From NCBI GenBank assembly GCA_030583885.1, contig CP129480.1, forward strand, positions 744,001 through 808,000: a stretch of DNA of 64,000 nt. Reading direction: 5' to 3'. A program made the translations under genes and the position numbers. Below, in pieces: positions 49,022 through 57,764 of this stretch. The first letter of the stretch is position 1. Each line of letters opens with the position of its first letter. This DNA comes from Anaerolineales bacterium. GTDB lineage: Bacteria; Chloroflexota; Anaerolineae; Anaerolineales; Villigracilaceae. The notes below the pieces were generated by a model, which was not told the DNA's origin, ran no database searches, and was given only the letters and a program-made list of their open reading frames with translations.

Positions 49022-51036
49022 CCCTGCAGGTTCTCCCACTCTGCCAGTTTCCCATCCATCTCTTTCTGAACACGCTCGTATTCCTTTCCGATCACGGCAA
49101 CTTCCTTCGCATTCACCAGCGGACTCTCCAACTGCGCGCCCAAATTCGCGAGGGTCGCTTCGAGCTCGGCGATGTTGTTTTCCAGTTCCTGCAATTTCGC
49201 AAGCCTTCTTCTTTCCTCTTTCGTGCTCGCGCCTTTGGATTTGCGGGCATCGCTTCCCGGCCCCCGACTATCACCGCCTGCCTTTTGCGCGGCCATGAAC
49301 GCCTCGTATTCCTGCTTTTCGCGCTCTGCTCTTAATTGAGAATAGGTCCCATTGAATGAAAACAGGCTGGACTCTTCCGCGTTGATCTCCCAGATCTGCG
49401 TGGCGATGGCGTCCACAAGATAACGGTCGTGTGTGATGAGCAGGATCGTGCCGGGGTAATCCTCCAGCACAGACTCGAGAACTTCCTGCGAGGGGATATC
49501 CAAATGGTTGGTCGGCTCGTCCAATAACAGCAGGTTGGTATCCTGCAGGGCGAGTTTCCCCAGCGCCAGACGCCCGCGCTCGCCGCCGGAGAGCATGTCC
49601 ACTTTTTTGTAGACGTCATCGCCGCTGAACAGGTATTTGCCAAGATAATCGCGGATCTGTCCCGGCAGCCAGTGCGGCATGACCGACTCGATCTCCTGCA
49701 GGACCGTTCGGTTCGCGTCGAGACCTTCGTGCGCCTGCGCGAAATATCCGATCTGCAGGCTTGACCCAAGTGTCACTTCCCCCGCCAGCGGTTCGACCTG
49801 ACCAAGGATCGTTTTCAGGAACGTGGTTTTTCCCGCCCCGTTAGGACCGATCAATGCCGCACAGTCCTGTCGGCGCAATTCGATGTCCGGCGCGTTGAAC
49901 AACATTTTTTCAGGGATGCCGGGCTCGGCGCGATACCCAACCTGCAGATCCTTTGTACGGATGACCAGGTCGCCCGAACGTTTTTCGGAGCCAAGGCGCA
50001 AATGCAAATTCGGCAGTGTCCGTACGGGGGATTGCATGCCGCGCACACGCCGCTCCGCCTCCTCCACGCTGAACGGACTGGTGGTCATGCTGACGCCCAG
50101 CTCGATCCATTTTGTATTTAACACCGCCTCCAGCCCGACCTGCTCGATCGCCTGCACAATGCGGGTCAGCCGTTTTAGTTTCCCCTTCGCCTGCAATGTG
50201 TTTTGTCCCGCGATATTTTTCTTGATGTATTCCACTTCCTTCAGGAGTTTTTCCTTCTCACTGTCGAAGACTTCCTGCCGGCGGGCAATGCGTTCCTCGC
50301 GCTGTTTCAAATAAGCGGTGTAATTGCCGTTATATAACTCGAACGCGCCGGGCAGCATTTCCAAAATTACATTGCTGGCTTTATCGAGAAAATAGCGGTC
50401 GTGCGAAACGATGATCGCCGCGCCGTCCCATTGACTCAAATACCCTTCGAGCCATTCGACGGCGCGAATGTCGAGGTGGTTGGTCGGTTCATCGAGTAGG
50501 AGCAGGTCCGGGTCCGAGAGCAGGAGGCGTGCCAGAAAGGCGCGGGTACGCTGTCCGCCGGAGAGGTGGTTCAAGGCGAGTCCATAATCCTCTGTGTCGA
50601 ATCCCAGGCCCGTCAGCACCTGCTTGATGCGCGTCTCAAAGGTGTATCCGCCGCGCCGCTCGAAGTCCTCCTGCAACTTGCCGTAGCGTTCGATCACATC
50701 GGGGTCGGTCGCCATGAGATTCTCAAGCCGGTGCAATTCCTCCTGCTGTTTGACCAGATCATCGAAGACGGAGTGACACGCATCCCAAAGCGTACCCTCC
50801 ATTTTGAAATCAGCCTCCTGCGACAGATATCCACTTCGGACTCCGCGGGCGCGGGATACCGACCCCGACGAGGCTTCATCATCGCCTGCAATGATGCGGA
50901 GCAGGGTCGTTTTGCCGACGCCGTTCGGACCGACCAGACCGATGCGTGCGCCTTTGTTGATGGTGAACGAGAGGTTGGCGAAGAGATCGAACGCGCCGAA
51001 TGATTTGGTGAGGGAGGAGACGGAGATGAGGGACAT
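49018..51036 (-). CDS. ABC-F ATPase (Uup/ABCF3-like)
   Basis: The 672-residue protein has two ABC cassettes: Walker A GPNGVGKTT and GPNGAGKTT, signatures LSGGQRTRAFLAR and LSGGERGRLALGK, and LLLDEPTNHLD twice. A charged C-terminal coiled coil (EERRRLAKLQELENNIAELE) follows, like the Uup/ABCF3 DNA- or ribosome-binding arm. Lacking membrane domains, it acts on ribosomes or nucleic acids. It is distinct from EttA in linker and tail. Confidence 0.92.
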   Translation of the reverse strand: MSLISVSSLTKSFGAFDLFANLSFTINKGARIGLVGPNGVGKTTLLRIIAGDDEASSGSVSRARGVRSGYLSQEADFKMEGTLWDACHSVFDDLVKQQEELHRLENLMATDPDVIERYGKLQEDFERRGGYTFETRIKQVLTGLGFDTEDYGLALNHLSGGQRTRAFLARLLLSDPDLLLLDEPTNHLDIRAVEWLEGYLSQWDGAAIIVSHDRYFLDKASNVILEMLPGAFELYNGNYTAYLKQREERIARRQEVFDSEKEKLLKEVEYIKKNIAGQNTLQAKGKLKRLTRIVQAIEQVGLEAVLNTKWIELGVSMTTSPFSVEEAERRVRGMQSPVRTLPNLHLRLGSEKRSGDLVIRTKDLQVGYRAEPGIPEKMLFNAPDIELRRQDCAALIGPNGAGKTTFLKTILGQVEPLAGEVTLGSSLQIGYFAQAHEGLDANRTVLQEIESVMPHWLPGQIRDYLGKYLFSGDDVYKKVDMLSGGERGRLALGKLALQDTNLLLLDEPTNHLDIPSQEVLESVLEDYPGTILLITHDRYLVDAIATQIWEINAEESSLFSFNGTYSQLRAEREKQEYEAFMAAQKAGGDSRGPGSDARKSKGASTKEERRRLAKLQELENNIAELEATLANLGAQLESPLVNAKEVAVIGKEYERVQKEMDGKLAEWENLQG

Positions 51037-51072
51037 GAGGTGGTGGATGAAGAATGGTTATTGGAAAAAAAT

Positions 51073-51098
51073 CGCGGATGGATTTTACACCATCCGCG
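51073..51098 (-). terminator. Terminator after 51128 gene
   Basis: CGCGGATGG and CCATCCGCG form a stem. On the minus strand it is followed by TTTTTTTCC. Confidence 0.75.
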
Positions 51099-51127
51099 TC
51101 TTTATTTGGACCAGATATCGAATACGC

Positions 51128-51862
51128 TCAAGAATTTGGCAGGATCGGTGGGAAGTGAATACTGACCGGGTGCAAGGAACTGACCAAAATCGCCAGCGGG
51201 ACTGCAAGAAAGAACGGGGCAAACAACGCAAGTGGATACACCCACCACCGCGGAGGCTTTGCCCGCTTGCGAACAGGCAAACTATAAGCAGGCAGCCAGA
51301 TCATCAAACCATAAATGAAGATCCAGAAGGGCGCGCGCGCCAGGTCAAATGTGCCGGCGAAGATCGCCTCTGAAAGAAAGCCCGTCAGGCCAAAGAGCAG
51401 AAATACAGACGTGTGAGAAAAACTCCAGCGGGAGAGTAGAAAAGCCCAGACAATAAACATGGGAATAAAGACCATCACACTGTGAAATATAACCACATCA
51501 AAATAATTGGTGGACGCAGTAATATACGCCGCGCCAACCGGAACCCCAAACAGCGGCGCAAGGTTGGTCATAAAAACTGCGATGGCTTCTTCAAACAATG
51601 CCAGAAGGATGCAGAACAGCACGAATTTAACTACCCAGTTCAACCCGGCCTTTAATACCCATTCACGGATGGGTTCCCGAAACATCCACATCAATGTTCC
51701 GCCTGCCATGATCCACAGCACCATCAACCCCGTAGCCATGAGCATCACAGCCCGCGAGTTCGGTCCAAGAAAAAGGGTGAAGATCAGCAAAAGGAAAAGC
51801 TGTGAGAGCACCGTCCAGATCGCAAGGATATGGATCAGATTGGCAATACGAAAAATTTTCAT
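51128..51862 (-). CDS. Multi-pass membrane protein of unknown function
   Basis: The 244-residue protein has about seven hydrophobic helices, with an acidic ALFEEAIAVFMTNLAPLFGV segment inside the third and a short basic loop VRKRAKPPRWW. The buried EE motif is reminiscent of CAAX-protease-like proteins, but their other motifs are missing, so I leave it unnamed. Confidence 0.7.
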   Translation of the reverse strand: MKIFRIANLIHILAIWTVLSQLFLLLIFTLFLGPNSRAVMLMATGLMVLWIMAGGTLMWMFREPIREWVLKAGLNWVVKFVLFCILLALFEEAIAVFMTNLAPLFGVPVGAAYITASTNYFDVVIFHSVMVFIPMFIVWAFLLSRWSFSHTSVFLLFGLTGFLSEAIFAGTFDLARAPFWIFIYGLMIWLPAYSLPVRKRAKPPRWWVYPLALFAPFFLAVPLAILVSSLHPVSIHFPPILPNS

Positions 51863-51900
51863 GTAGAGAATACAGGGATGGATGATGTTTTGTTGCGAAC

Positions 51901-52743
51901 TTACTTCTCCCCATCCGTTTCAATATGACCGGGCTTCTCCTTTCCCAACTCCAGCGAGCGTTGATACGCCGCCCAGACCGCGCGTGAGATGGCGGTGCGG
52001 AAGCCAGCCTTCTCCAAATAATACAACGCCTCCGCGGATGTGCCGCCCGGTGAAGTGACCTGATTTCGCAAGGTGGCGGGATGTCTCGCCGCGCTTTCGT
52101 AGAACGATGCGGAGCCTTTGATGGTCTGCAAGACAAGCTGTTCTGCAATGCGGCGCGGAAAGCCCATGTGGACGCCGGCGTCGATCAATGCCTCGGTGAA
52201 GAGGAAGACATAAGCGGGTCCCGTCCCGGAGAGCGCGGTTGCCATGTCGAGATAGTTCTCGTCCTCTACAAACACTTCCTCGCCCAGCGCGCCGAGGATG
52301 GCGCGGGTCATTTCCTGCTGTTCGTCGGTCACTTCTTTTGAAGCAGTCCAGACTGTGATTCCCTCGCCGATCTGTCCCGGAGTATTCGGCATCGAGCGGA
52401 CGATGGCTTTGTGTTTCAGTCCCGTGCCGATCTTCTTGATCGTCGCACCCGCAATGATGGACAAGACCAGCGCATCCGAGCGGATGCCTTTCAGTCCCTT
52501 CATCACTTCGGTCAACCGCTGCGGTTTGACGGAGAGAACCACCACGTCTACTTCGTGGATGGCGACGGAGTTGTCCGTTGTCGCTTTGATGCCGTATTTC
52601 TTGCGCAACTCTTCGCCCCGCTCCCCGCGCGGACCGGAGGCGATGATGTTCTTTGCATCCGCAAGTTTTTTGCGTAACAAACCTGCGATCATGGCTTCCG
52701 CCATCACGCCGGGACCGATAAAGGCGATTTTTTTCTTAAGCAT
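51901..52743 (-). CDS. proC: Pyrroline-5-carboxylate reductase
   Basis: The 280-residue protein has the Rossmann start IAFIGPGVMAEAMIAGLL. Then come VVVLSVKPQRLTEVM, IVRSMPNTPGQIGEGITVW, ALSGTGPAYVFLFTEALIDA, and the C-terminal VTSPGGTSAEALYYLEKAGF signature of ProC. It makes proline from pyrroline-5-carboxylate with NAD(P)H. The ATG at 52743 was chosen by homology. It lies downstream of ruvA, separated by a short hairpin. Confidence 0.94.
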   Translation of the reverse strand: MLKKKIAFIGPGVMAEAMIAGLLRKKLADAKNIIASGPRGERGEELRKKYGIKATTDNSVAIHEVDVVVLSVKPQRLTEVMKGLKGIRSDALVLSIIAGATIKKIGTGLKHKAIVRSMPNTPGQIGEGITVWTASKEVTDEQQEMTRAILGALGEEVFVEDENYLDMATALSGTGPAYVFLFTEALIDAGVHMGFPRRIAEQLVLQTIKGSASFYESAARHPATLRNQVTSPGGTSAEALYYLEKAGFRTAISRAVWAAYQRSLELGKEKPGHIETDGEK

Positions 52744-52772
52744 GGTTCTCTCCAAATCAGCAAATAATAAAA

Positions 52773-52792
52773 GAGCGGACGTTTGTCCGCTC
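52773..52792. terminator. Hairpin between ruvA and proC
   Basis: GAGCGGAC and GTCCGCTC arms with a 4-base loop. It may attenuate read-through into proC. Confidence 0.55.
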
Positions 52793-52797
52793 ATGGG

Positions 52798-53373
52798 TTA
52801 CTGAAAATGCTGCAACGCCACGCGTAAACGCTCTTCCACGTCTTTCGGCGCATCCTTTGGGATGGATTGAATGGCGGCTTGCGCTTCGACCACTGAATAC
52901 CCAAGTGAAGTTAATGCGGCAAGGACTTCGCTGTCGTAGTCCGCCATTGCAGCAACTTTGGCAAGCGCGTCGGTCGGCTTGAGTTTATCTTTGAGATGCA
53001 GCGCCATTTTCTGCGCGGTCTTCTTTCCCACGCCGGGCACTTTCCCTAATAATTCCTCTTCACCCGCAAAGATGGCGCGCTGGATGGTCTCCAGCGTCAG
53101 GGTGGATAGCACGGAAAGCGCGACTTTCGGACCAACGCCGTCCACGCCGAGCAGGATGTTGAAGAGGTCGCGATCTGCCTGGGACTCAAATCCATACAAT
53201 GTCAACGCATCTTCGCGGACTGCGAGATGGGTGAACAGAAAGATCATTTCCCCCGCCTGGGCATTCGCCCGCAGGGGCGCAGGGACGAGGACTCGCAGTC
53301 CCACCCCGCCGACTTCGACGATCAGGGCGTTTTCTTCGATCTGGGAAACTTCTCCGCGCAAGGTTGCTATCAT
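52798..53373 (-). CDS. ruvA: Holliday junction helicase subunit RuvA
   Basis: The 191-residue protein has N-terminal OB-fold MIATLRGEVSQIEENALIVE, two HhH motifs (LLGVDGVGPKVALSVL and LGKVPGVGKKTAQKMALHL) and C-terminal domain III (DSEVLAALTSLGYSVVEAQA). It binds junctions and loads RuvB, which is not in the window. The start at 53373 matches the family. Confidence 0.95.
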   Translation of the reverse strand: MIATLRGEVSQIEENALIVEVGGVGLRVLVPAPLRANAQAGEMIFLFTHLAVREDALTLYGFESQADRDLFNILLGVDGVGPKVALSVLSTLTLETIQRAIFAGEEELLGKVPGVGKKTAQKMALHLKDKLKPTDALAKVAAMADYDSEVLAALTSLGYSVVEAQAAIQSIPKDAPKDVEERLRVALQHFQ

Positions 53374-53400
53374 GGTTTGTATTTTACCGTAAATAAAATG

Positions 53401-53427
53401 TAGGGGCGCAGCGACGCTGCGCCCCTG
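53401..53427. repeat. Palindrome between ruvC and ruvA
   Basis: AGGGGCGCAGCG and CGCTGCGCCCCT arms, related to the GGGACACAGCG palindromes elsewhere in the window. Confidence 0.65.
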
Positions 53428-53432
53428 CATGA

Positions 53433-53915
53433 TTAATCATATCTCGCTGTATTCAAATGCGTGATGGCGATTGCCAGCGCATCGGCGGCATCGTCAGGTT
53501 TGGGGATCTTGTCGAGTTGCAGCAGCGCGCGCACCATTTCCTGCACCTGGCGCTTGTCCGCGGAGCCGTAGCCGGCCACGGCTTGTTTTACTTCATTGGG
53601 CGTGTATTCGAAGGGCTCAATGCCCGCTTTTTGCAGGCAGAGCATGACCACACCGCGCGCCTGTCCCACTGCGAGGGCGGTCGTGATGTTTCTCGAAAAG
53701 AACAGTTTTTCCACGGCCGCGGTTTCGGGTTTGTATTTCTTCAACAACTTCGTCAGGTCATTGAACAACATCTCAAGCCGGGCGGGCGGGGTGGCGTCCT
53801 TTGGGGTGGAGATAATGCCGTAGGAAACAGCGACCAGTTCCCCGTCCGGCAGGAGGCGCACGAGTCCGTAGCCTGTGGTGGCGGTGCCGGGGTCAATTCC
53901 GAGGGCAAGAGTCAT
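53433..53915 (-). CDS. ruvC: Holliday junction resolvase RuvC
   Basis: The 160-residue protein has the catalytic acidic residues in LGIDPGTATTGYG (Asp7), AAVEKLFFSRN (Glu) and PDDAADALAIAI (two Asp). YTPNEVKQAVAGYGSADKRQ, the DNA-binding loop, is present. It resolves junctions together with RuvAB. The ruvC-ruvA order with yebC upstream is a classic operon, broken here by an IS5 element. Confidence 0.95.
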   Translation of the reverse strand: MTLALGIDPGTATTGYGLVRLLPDGELVAVSYGIISTPKDATPPARLEMLFNDLTKLLKKYKPETAAVEKLFFSRNITTALAVGQARGVVMLCLQKAGIEPFEYTPNEVKQAVAGYGSADKRQVQEMVRALLQLDKIPKPDDAADALAIAITHLNTARYD

Positions 53916-53926
53916 ATCTGTTTAAA

Positions 53927-53983
53927 CACAAAGGACACGAAATGCACAAAGGTTTTTACTTGGTGTACTTTGTGTCCTTTGTG
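53927..53983. repeat. Inverted repeat CACAAAGGACAC/GTGTCCTTTGTG
   Basis: Perfect 12-bp arms enclose 33 bases, just before the IS5 element. A related CACAAAGG/CTTTGTG sequence lies at about 32340-32390 upstream of the gyrA-type gene. Confidence 0.6.
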
Positions 53984-54019
53984 ATTAGACCTCTTGCATA
54001 AGTGTGCCATAATAGGCAC

Positions 54020-54457
54020 ATGAACTATAAGACAATCGCACATCTCAAAGGTAGTGACTTCAAACGGCTAACTGGCGTCCAGCGCGAAACCTTCGAGCAG
54101 ATGCTCACAGTCATTGAGAAAGGGCTGCGAGACTTCGGGAGACCGCCAAAACTGAGCCGAGCCGATCAGTTGTTGATGACCTTGATGTACTGGCGAGAAT
54201 ATCGCACAGAATTTCATATTGCGCAATCCTATGGTGTCAGTGAAGCAACCGTTTGCCGCACCATTCGCAAGGTAGAGGAGGCCTTAGTCCGTTCAAAAAA
54301 GTTTCGTTTGCCTGGCAAAAAGGCACTCCAAGCCAGTGACACGGTGTTCGAGGTAGTGCTGGTTGATGTCAGCGAACAGCCAGTGGAACGTCCAAAAAAA
54401 GCCAAAAACGGCATTACAGTGGCAAAAAGAAGCGTCACACCCAAAAAGCGCAGGTGA
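54020..54457 (+). CDS. IS5-family transposase, upstream frame
   Basis: The 145-residue frame has HTH_Tnp-like DQLLMTLMYWREYRTEFHIA, YGVSEATVCRTIRKVEEAL and the first DDE Asp in VVLVDVSEQPVERPKK. At the A7 run 54394-54400 a -1 slip joins the downstream frame as SQKRHYSGKKKRHTQKAQVM, which is the normal continuation of IS5 transposases. Confidence 0.9.
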   Translation: MNYKTIAHLKGSDFKRLTGVQRETFEQMLTVIEKGLRDFGRPPKLSRADQLLMTLMYWREYRTEFHIAQSYGVSEATVCRTIRKVEEALVRSKKFRLPGKKALQASDTVFEVVLVDVSEQPVERPKKAKNGITVAKRSVTPKKRR

Positions 54458-54837
54458 TGGCTGATCGAAAAAGTACCCAAATCATAACCACCGCCTTTAG
54501 TCATGGAAGCAAACACGACTTCCAACTGTTCAAAGACGATGCCTGTGAGTTCTCTGAACATCTGCGTATTCTGGCAGATGCGGGCTATCAAGGATTGATG
54601 GAGTTTCATCAGAACAGTCAAACACCCTTCAAGAAATCCAAATACCATGCTCTGACGAAACGAGAGAAACAGAGCAATCGAAGCTTGGCACGGAAACGGA
54701 TTGTGATTGAGCATATATTCCGTAAGTTGAAAGTGTTTCGCATTTTGAGCGAGAGGTATCGCAATCGTAGAAAGAGATTTGCTTTGCGCTTCAACCTGAT
54801 TGCTGCTATTTACAACCTTGAACTCAACTCAATTTGA
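54454..54837 (+). CDS. IS5-family transposase, downstream frame
   Basis: The 127-residue frame supplies the second Asp (LRILADAGYQG) and the Glu (ARKRIVIEHIFRKLKVFRIL). It is expressed by -1 frameshifting from 54020-54457. Confidence 0.9.
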   Translation: MMADRKSTQIITTAFSHGSKHDFQLFKDDACEFSEHLRILADAGYQGLMEFHQNSQTPFKKSKYHALTKREKQSNRSLARKRIVIEHIFRKLKVFRILSERYRNRRKRFALRFNLIAAIYNLELNSI

Positions 54838-54862
54838 CTTTTGCAAGAGGTCTATTGAAAAA

Positions 54863-55615
54863 TCAAGAAATTTCGAGGGCAGCCAGTGCTTCGTCCGAGA
54901 TTTTGACGTTGTGAAAGACATCCTGCACGTCATCCAGCTCTTCGATGGTCTCGATCATCTTCATGAACTTCAACGTTGATTCGACATCGAGCTCGATCTC
55001 CTGCCTGGCAACCATGCGCAGGCCTGCTTCATCGGGATGGACACGCACCTGATGGAGCGCATCGGCGATGGTCTTGAAGGATTCGACGGGGGCGTAGATT
55101 TCAACGATATCGCCGCCGTCCACCACGTCGTCAGCGCCCGCTACCACACCCAGGTCAAACGCCTTGTCGAAGGACAACTGGCCGGACGGGAAGGAAAAAT
55201 ACGCCTTGCGGTCAAACTGCCAGCCGACTGCGCCGGGCTCGGCCATGTTGCCGCCGGTTTTGGTAAATGCATGGCGCATGTCCGGAACCGTGCGGTTGCG
55301 ATTATCTGTCACGCAGGTCACCATCAGGGCAGAGCCGTGAGGGCCGTAGCCTTCGAAGGTGATCTCTTCGAAAACCGTCCCTTCCTTGTCTTCGCCCGTT
55401 CCTTTTTTGATGGCGCGTTCGATATTGTCCTTGGGCATGTTCTCGGCGCGGGCTTTATCCACGGCCAGCCGCAGGCGGAAATTGACATCAGGGTCGCCGC
55501 CTTCGCGCGCCGCGATGGTAATCTCGCGCGCAAGACGGGTAAATATCGCGCCGCGCTTGGCATCTGCCGCGCCCTTCTTGCGCTTAATGGTGGACCACTT
55601 GGAATGACCGGACAT
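54863..55615 (-). CDS. YebC/PmpR-family protein
   Basis: In this 250-residue protein the N-terminal MSGHSKWSTIKRKKGAADAK, RGAIFTRLAREI, plus KARAENMPKDNIERAIKKGT, EITFEGYGPHGSALMVTCVT and C-terminal ELDDVQDVFHNVKI are diagnostic. Members act as transcription regulators or as ribosome factors relieving proline-stalling. Normally upstream of ruvC; here an IS5 separates them, which may cut ruvC-ruvA off from this promoter. Confidence 0.94.
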   Translation of the reverse strand: MSGHSKWSTIKRKKGAADAKRGAIFTRLAREITIAAREGGDPDVNFRLRLAVDKARAENMPKDNIERAIKKGTGEDKEGTVFEEITFEGYGPHGSALMVTCVTDNRNRTVPDMRHAFTKTGGNMAEPGAVGWQFDRKAYFSFPSGQLSFDKAFDLGVVAGADDVVDGGDIVEIYAPVESFKTIADALHQVRVHPDEAGLRMVARQEIELDVESTLKFMKMIETIEELDDVQDVFHNVKISDEALAALEIS

Positions 55616-55674
55616 ACACGTTCTCCTTCAATTAATAACCACGTTCGTGGGGAATTATGCAAAGAGCGCAAAAA

Positions 55675-56532
55675 TTATACCACCCCGCCCGCCGACTGCA
55701 CAAAAAAACCGACTCCCATTGCCCCGGGTCCCGCATGAACGACGATGGCGGGAGGCAGTTCATAGATCGGAATGTTTGCGACATTAACCCGCGACTTCAA
55801 TTCCGCAGCGAGGGACTGCGCTTCGTTCTCCGCTTCGACCTGCAGCACACACAAATGGGCTTCGTCCCCGCCCTGGCATTGCTCCACTGTCACCTCCGCA
55901 AGGCGCGCCAGCGCGCGTTTCTTTGTCCGTAATTGCTCAAAGGCTTCGACCTGTCCATCCTTAACCTGCAGAATGGGCTTGATCTCCAATAGTTCAGCAA
56001 CCAGACGCTTCGCTCCGCCAATGCGGCCGCCCTTGGCAAGATATTCGAGTGTATCCACGAGGAAATAAATCCGACCACGCGGGATCATGTCGTTTAGTTT
56101 TGCCACGATCTCATCAGCGGACCCGCCTGCCTTCGCCATATCATCCGCAACCAACACGAGCGATCCGAGGTTGCATGAGATCGTGAGCGTATCCACCACA
56201 CGGATATCCACGCCCGGGAATTCCAGCGCGGCCGTCTGCGCCGAGCGGACGGTGCCGCTGGCCCTGCCTGTCGGGGCGACCACAATGACGCTCCCCCCTT
56301 TTTTCTTCGCCTCCTCGAAAATTGGGTAATACAAGGGCGGCTCCGGCGCGGCGGTTTTGGGCAATTCCTTTGCCGCTTTCAGTTTTTGCAAAAAAGTTGC
56401 TGTATCGAGGTCTTTGTCATCATGGAATGCCTGCTCCCCAAACATGACAACTTGCGGGATCAACGGGATTCCCCGCCGGGCGAGCAGGTCGCGTGGAAGC
56501 CCGCAGGTGGTATCAGCTACGATAATGGTCAT
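55675..56532 (-). CDS. DegV family fatty-acid-binding protein
   Basis: The 285-residue protein has IIVADTTCGLPRDLLARRGI, VVAPTGRASGTVRSAQTAAL (the SGT fatty-acid carboxylate loop), YFLVDTLEYLAKGGRIGGAK, ELLEIKPILQVKDGQVEAFE and a C-terminal HAGPGAMGVGFF. DegV/FakB proteins present fatty acids to a kinase; no FakA is seen here. Start at 56532, homology-based. Confidence 0.92.
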   Translation of the reverse strand: MTIIVADTTCGLPRDLLARRGIPLIPQVVMFGEQAFHDDKDLDTATFLQKLKAAKELPKTAAPEPPLYYPIFEEAKKKGGSVIVVAPTGRASGTVRSAQTAALEFPGVDIRVVDTLTISCNLGSLVLVADDMAKAGGSADEIVAKLNDMIPRGRIYFLVDTLEYLAKGGRIGGAKRLVAELLEIKPILQVKDGQVEAFEQLRTKKRALARLAEVTVEQCQGGDEAHLCVLQVEAENEAQSLAAELKSRVNVANIPIYELPPAIVVHAGPGAMGVGFFVQSAGGVV

Positions 56533-56602
56533 GGTATCCTCCAAATTTTATTGTAGCTGTCTTGCGATGGAAAAAAAACTGCCAAACGAACCCAAATTTG
56601 TA

Positions 56603-57724
56603 TTACAAATCTCGCTGATAGGTGCGATGTTTCTTGTAAAAGTCAACCCCGAAATTTTCCAGTTCCCTTTGCATGGCATCATTTTCCACGCCAATCTGCA
56701 CAACTTCCGCATGTTTGAATTGACCCGACTCGCGGATGGATTTAAATATTTCGCTATACAAAACTGCCATTCCGCCGGAACCGCGATATTCAGGAAGCAG
56801 CCCTGCGCCGTTGATATTGAGCCAGTCTGTGTGCCTGAGTTCGTGCAGGAGCGCGAGCCAGCCTACAGGAAACAACCGCCCGCGGGTCTTTTGGAGTGCG
56901 GCGGATATATCCGGGTAGGCAAACAGGAAGCCGACGGGTTCATCCTGCTTCATTACGATTTTGATCAATTTTGGGTTTGCAAACCAGAGCAATTGATTTG
57001 CAAGCGTTTTTACTTCTTCATCGGTCAACGGGGTGTTGCCGGATGTGCCCTGCAGGGAATCGTTGTAAAGCTTTTTTAGTTGCGGAACGAGGGCGCGCAA
57101 GTCGGCACGATTGTTGTAGCGTGCGATCCTAAGCCCGCGGCGGCCGGCGATCCTTTCAGCCAGGTCGTGGATGCGGCGTGGGAATTGAATGTTCGTTCCG
57201 AGATACCCCGAAACCGATTCGGCCGCTTCGACAAAATCCTGTGCTTCGATCAGATCCACATAGTGGGCGGGGTTATAGGGTAACCCAAATGCGGGACGAT
57301 GCTCAAAGCCTTTGACCAGCAGTCCGAAACCGTCCAGTGGAGTGAAGCCCTTGGGGCCGGTGATTTTGGTCAAGCCGCGGGAACGTGCCCATGCAAAGCC
57401 GGCCTCGAAAAGTCCATGCGCGGCTTCGAGGTTGTTTTCGCATTCGAACAGGTAAAAGAAGGCGGTGGATTCGTTGTTGAATTTGTTGTAGTGACGATTG
57501 TCCAGAACGGCAAGCCTGCCGATGGGACGAGTCCCCTCGTACGCCACAAAAAATTCAGCTTGGGAATGTTTATAGTACGGGAACCGTTTTCGGTTAAGGC
57601 GGAGGCGCTGGTCGGTTTGCAGGGGCGGCACCCATTGTGGAATATCCCGATAGATCGAGAAGGGCAGGGCAAGGAAATCCCGCAGATGGGATTTGTTGGC
57701 GAGATCGATGCGGGTGATGTTCAT
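56603..57724 (-). CDS. GNAT-like acetyltransferase-fold protein
   Basis: The 373-residue protein has two GNAT-like halves: FFVAYEGTRPIGRLAVLDNR, the linker ITGPKGFTPLDGFGLLVKGF, and LINGAGLLPEYRGSGGMAVL with an acetyl-CoA-type loop. The substrate is unknown; related proteins are annotated only as hypothetical acetyltransferases. The ATG at 57724 was chosen over an extension that runs antisense to the MFS gene. Confidence 0.75.
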   Translation of the reverse strand: MNITRIDLANKSHLRDFLALPFSIYRDIPQWVPPLQTDQRLRLNRKRFPYYKHSQAEFFVAYEGTRPIGRLAVLDNRHYNKFNNESTAFFYLFECENNLEAAHGLFEAGFAWARSRGLTKITGPKGFTPLDGFGLLVKGFEHRPAFGLPYNPAHYVDLIEAQDFVEAAESVSGYLGTNIQFPRRIHDLAERIAGRRGLRIARYNNRADLRALVPQLKKLYNDSLQGTSGNTPLTDEEVKTLANQLLWFANPKLIKIVMKQDEPVGFLFAYPDISAALQKTRGRLFPVGWLALLHELRHTDWLNINGAGLLPEYRGSGGMAVLYSEIFKSIRESGQFKHAEVVQIGVENDAMQRELENFGVDFYKKHRTYQRDL

Positions 57725-57730
57725 AAAAAT

Positions 57731-57759
57731 GTAGGGACACAGCGTCGCTGTGTCCCTAC
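57731..57759. repeat. Palindrome GTAGGGACACAGCG/CGCTGTGTCCCTAC
   Basis: Perfect 14-bp arms with a one-base loop lie between MFS and GNAT genes. It is the same element as at 11221 and 14352. Confidence 0.75.
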
Positions 57760-57764
57760 GGGAA

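Larger units (their letters stand above)
53988..54852 (+). mobile_element. IS5-family insertion sequence (about 865 bp)
   Basis: Ends GACCTCTTGCA and TGCAAGAGGTC are perfect 11-bp inverted repeats, flanked by TA on both sides (target duplication). It is inserted between yebC and ruvC. Confidence 0.9.
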
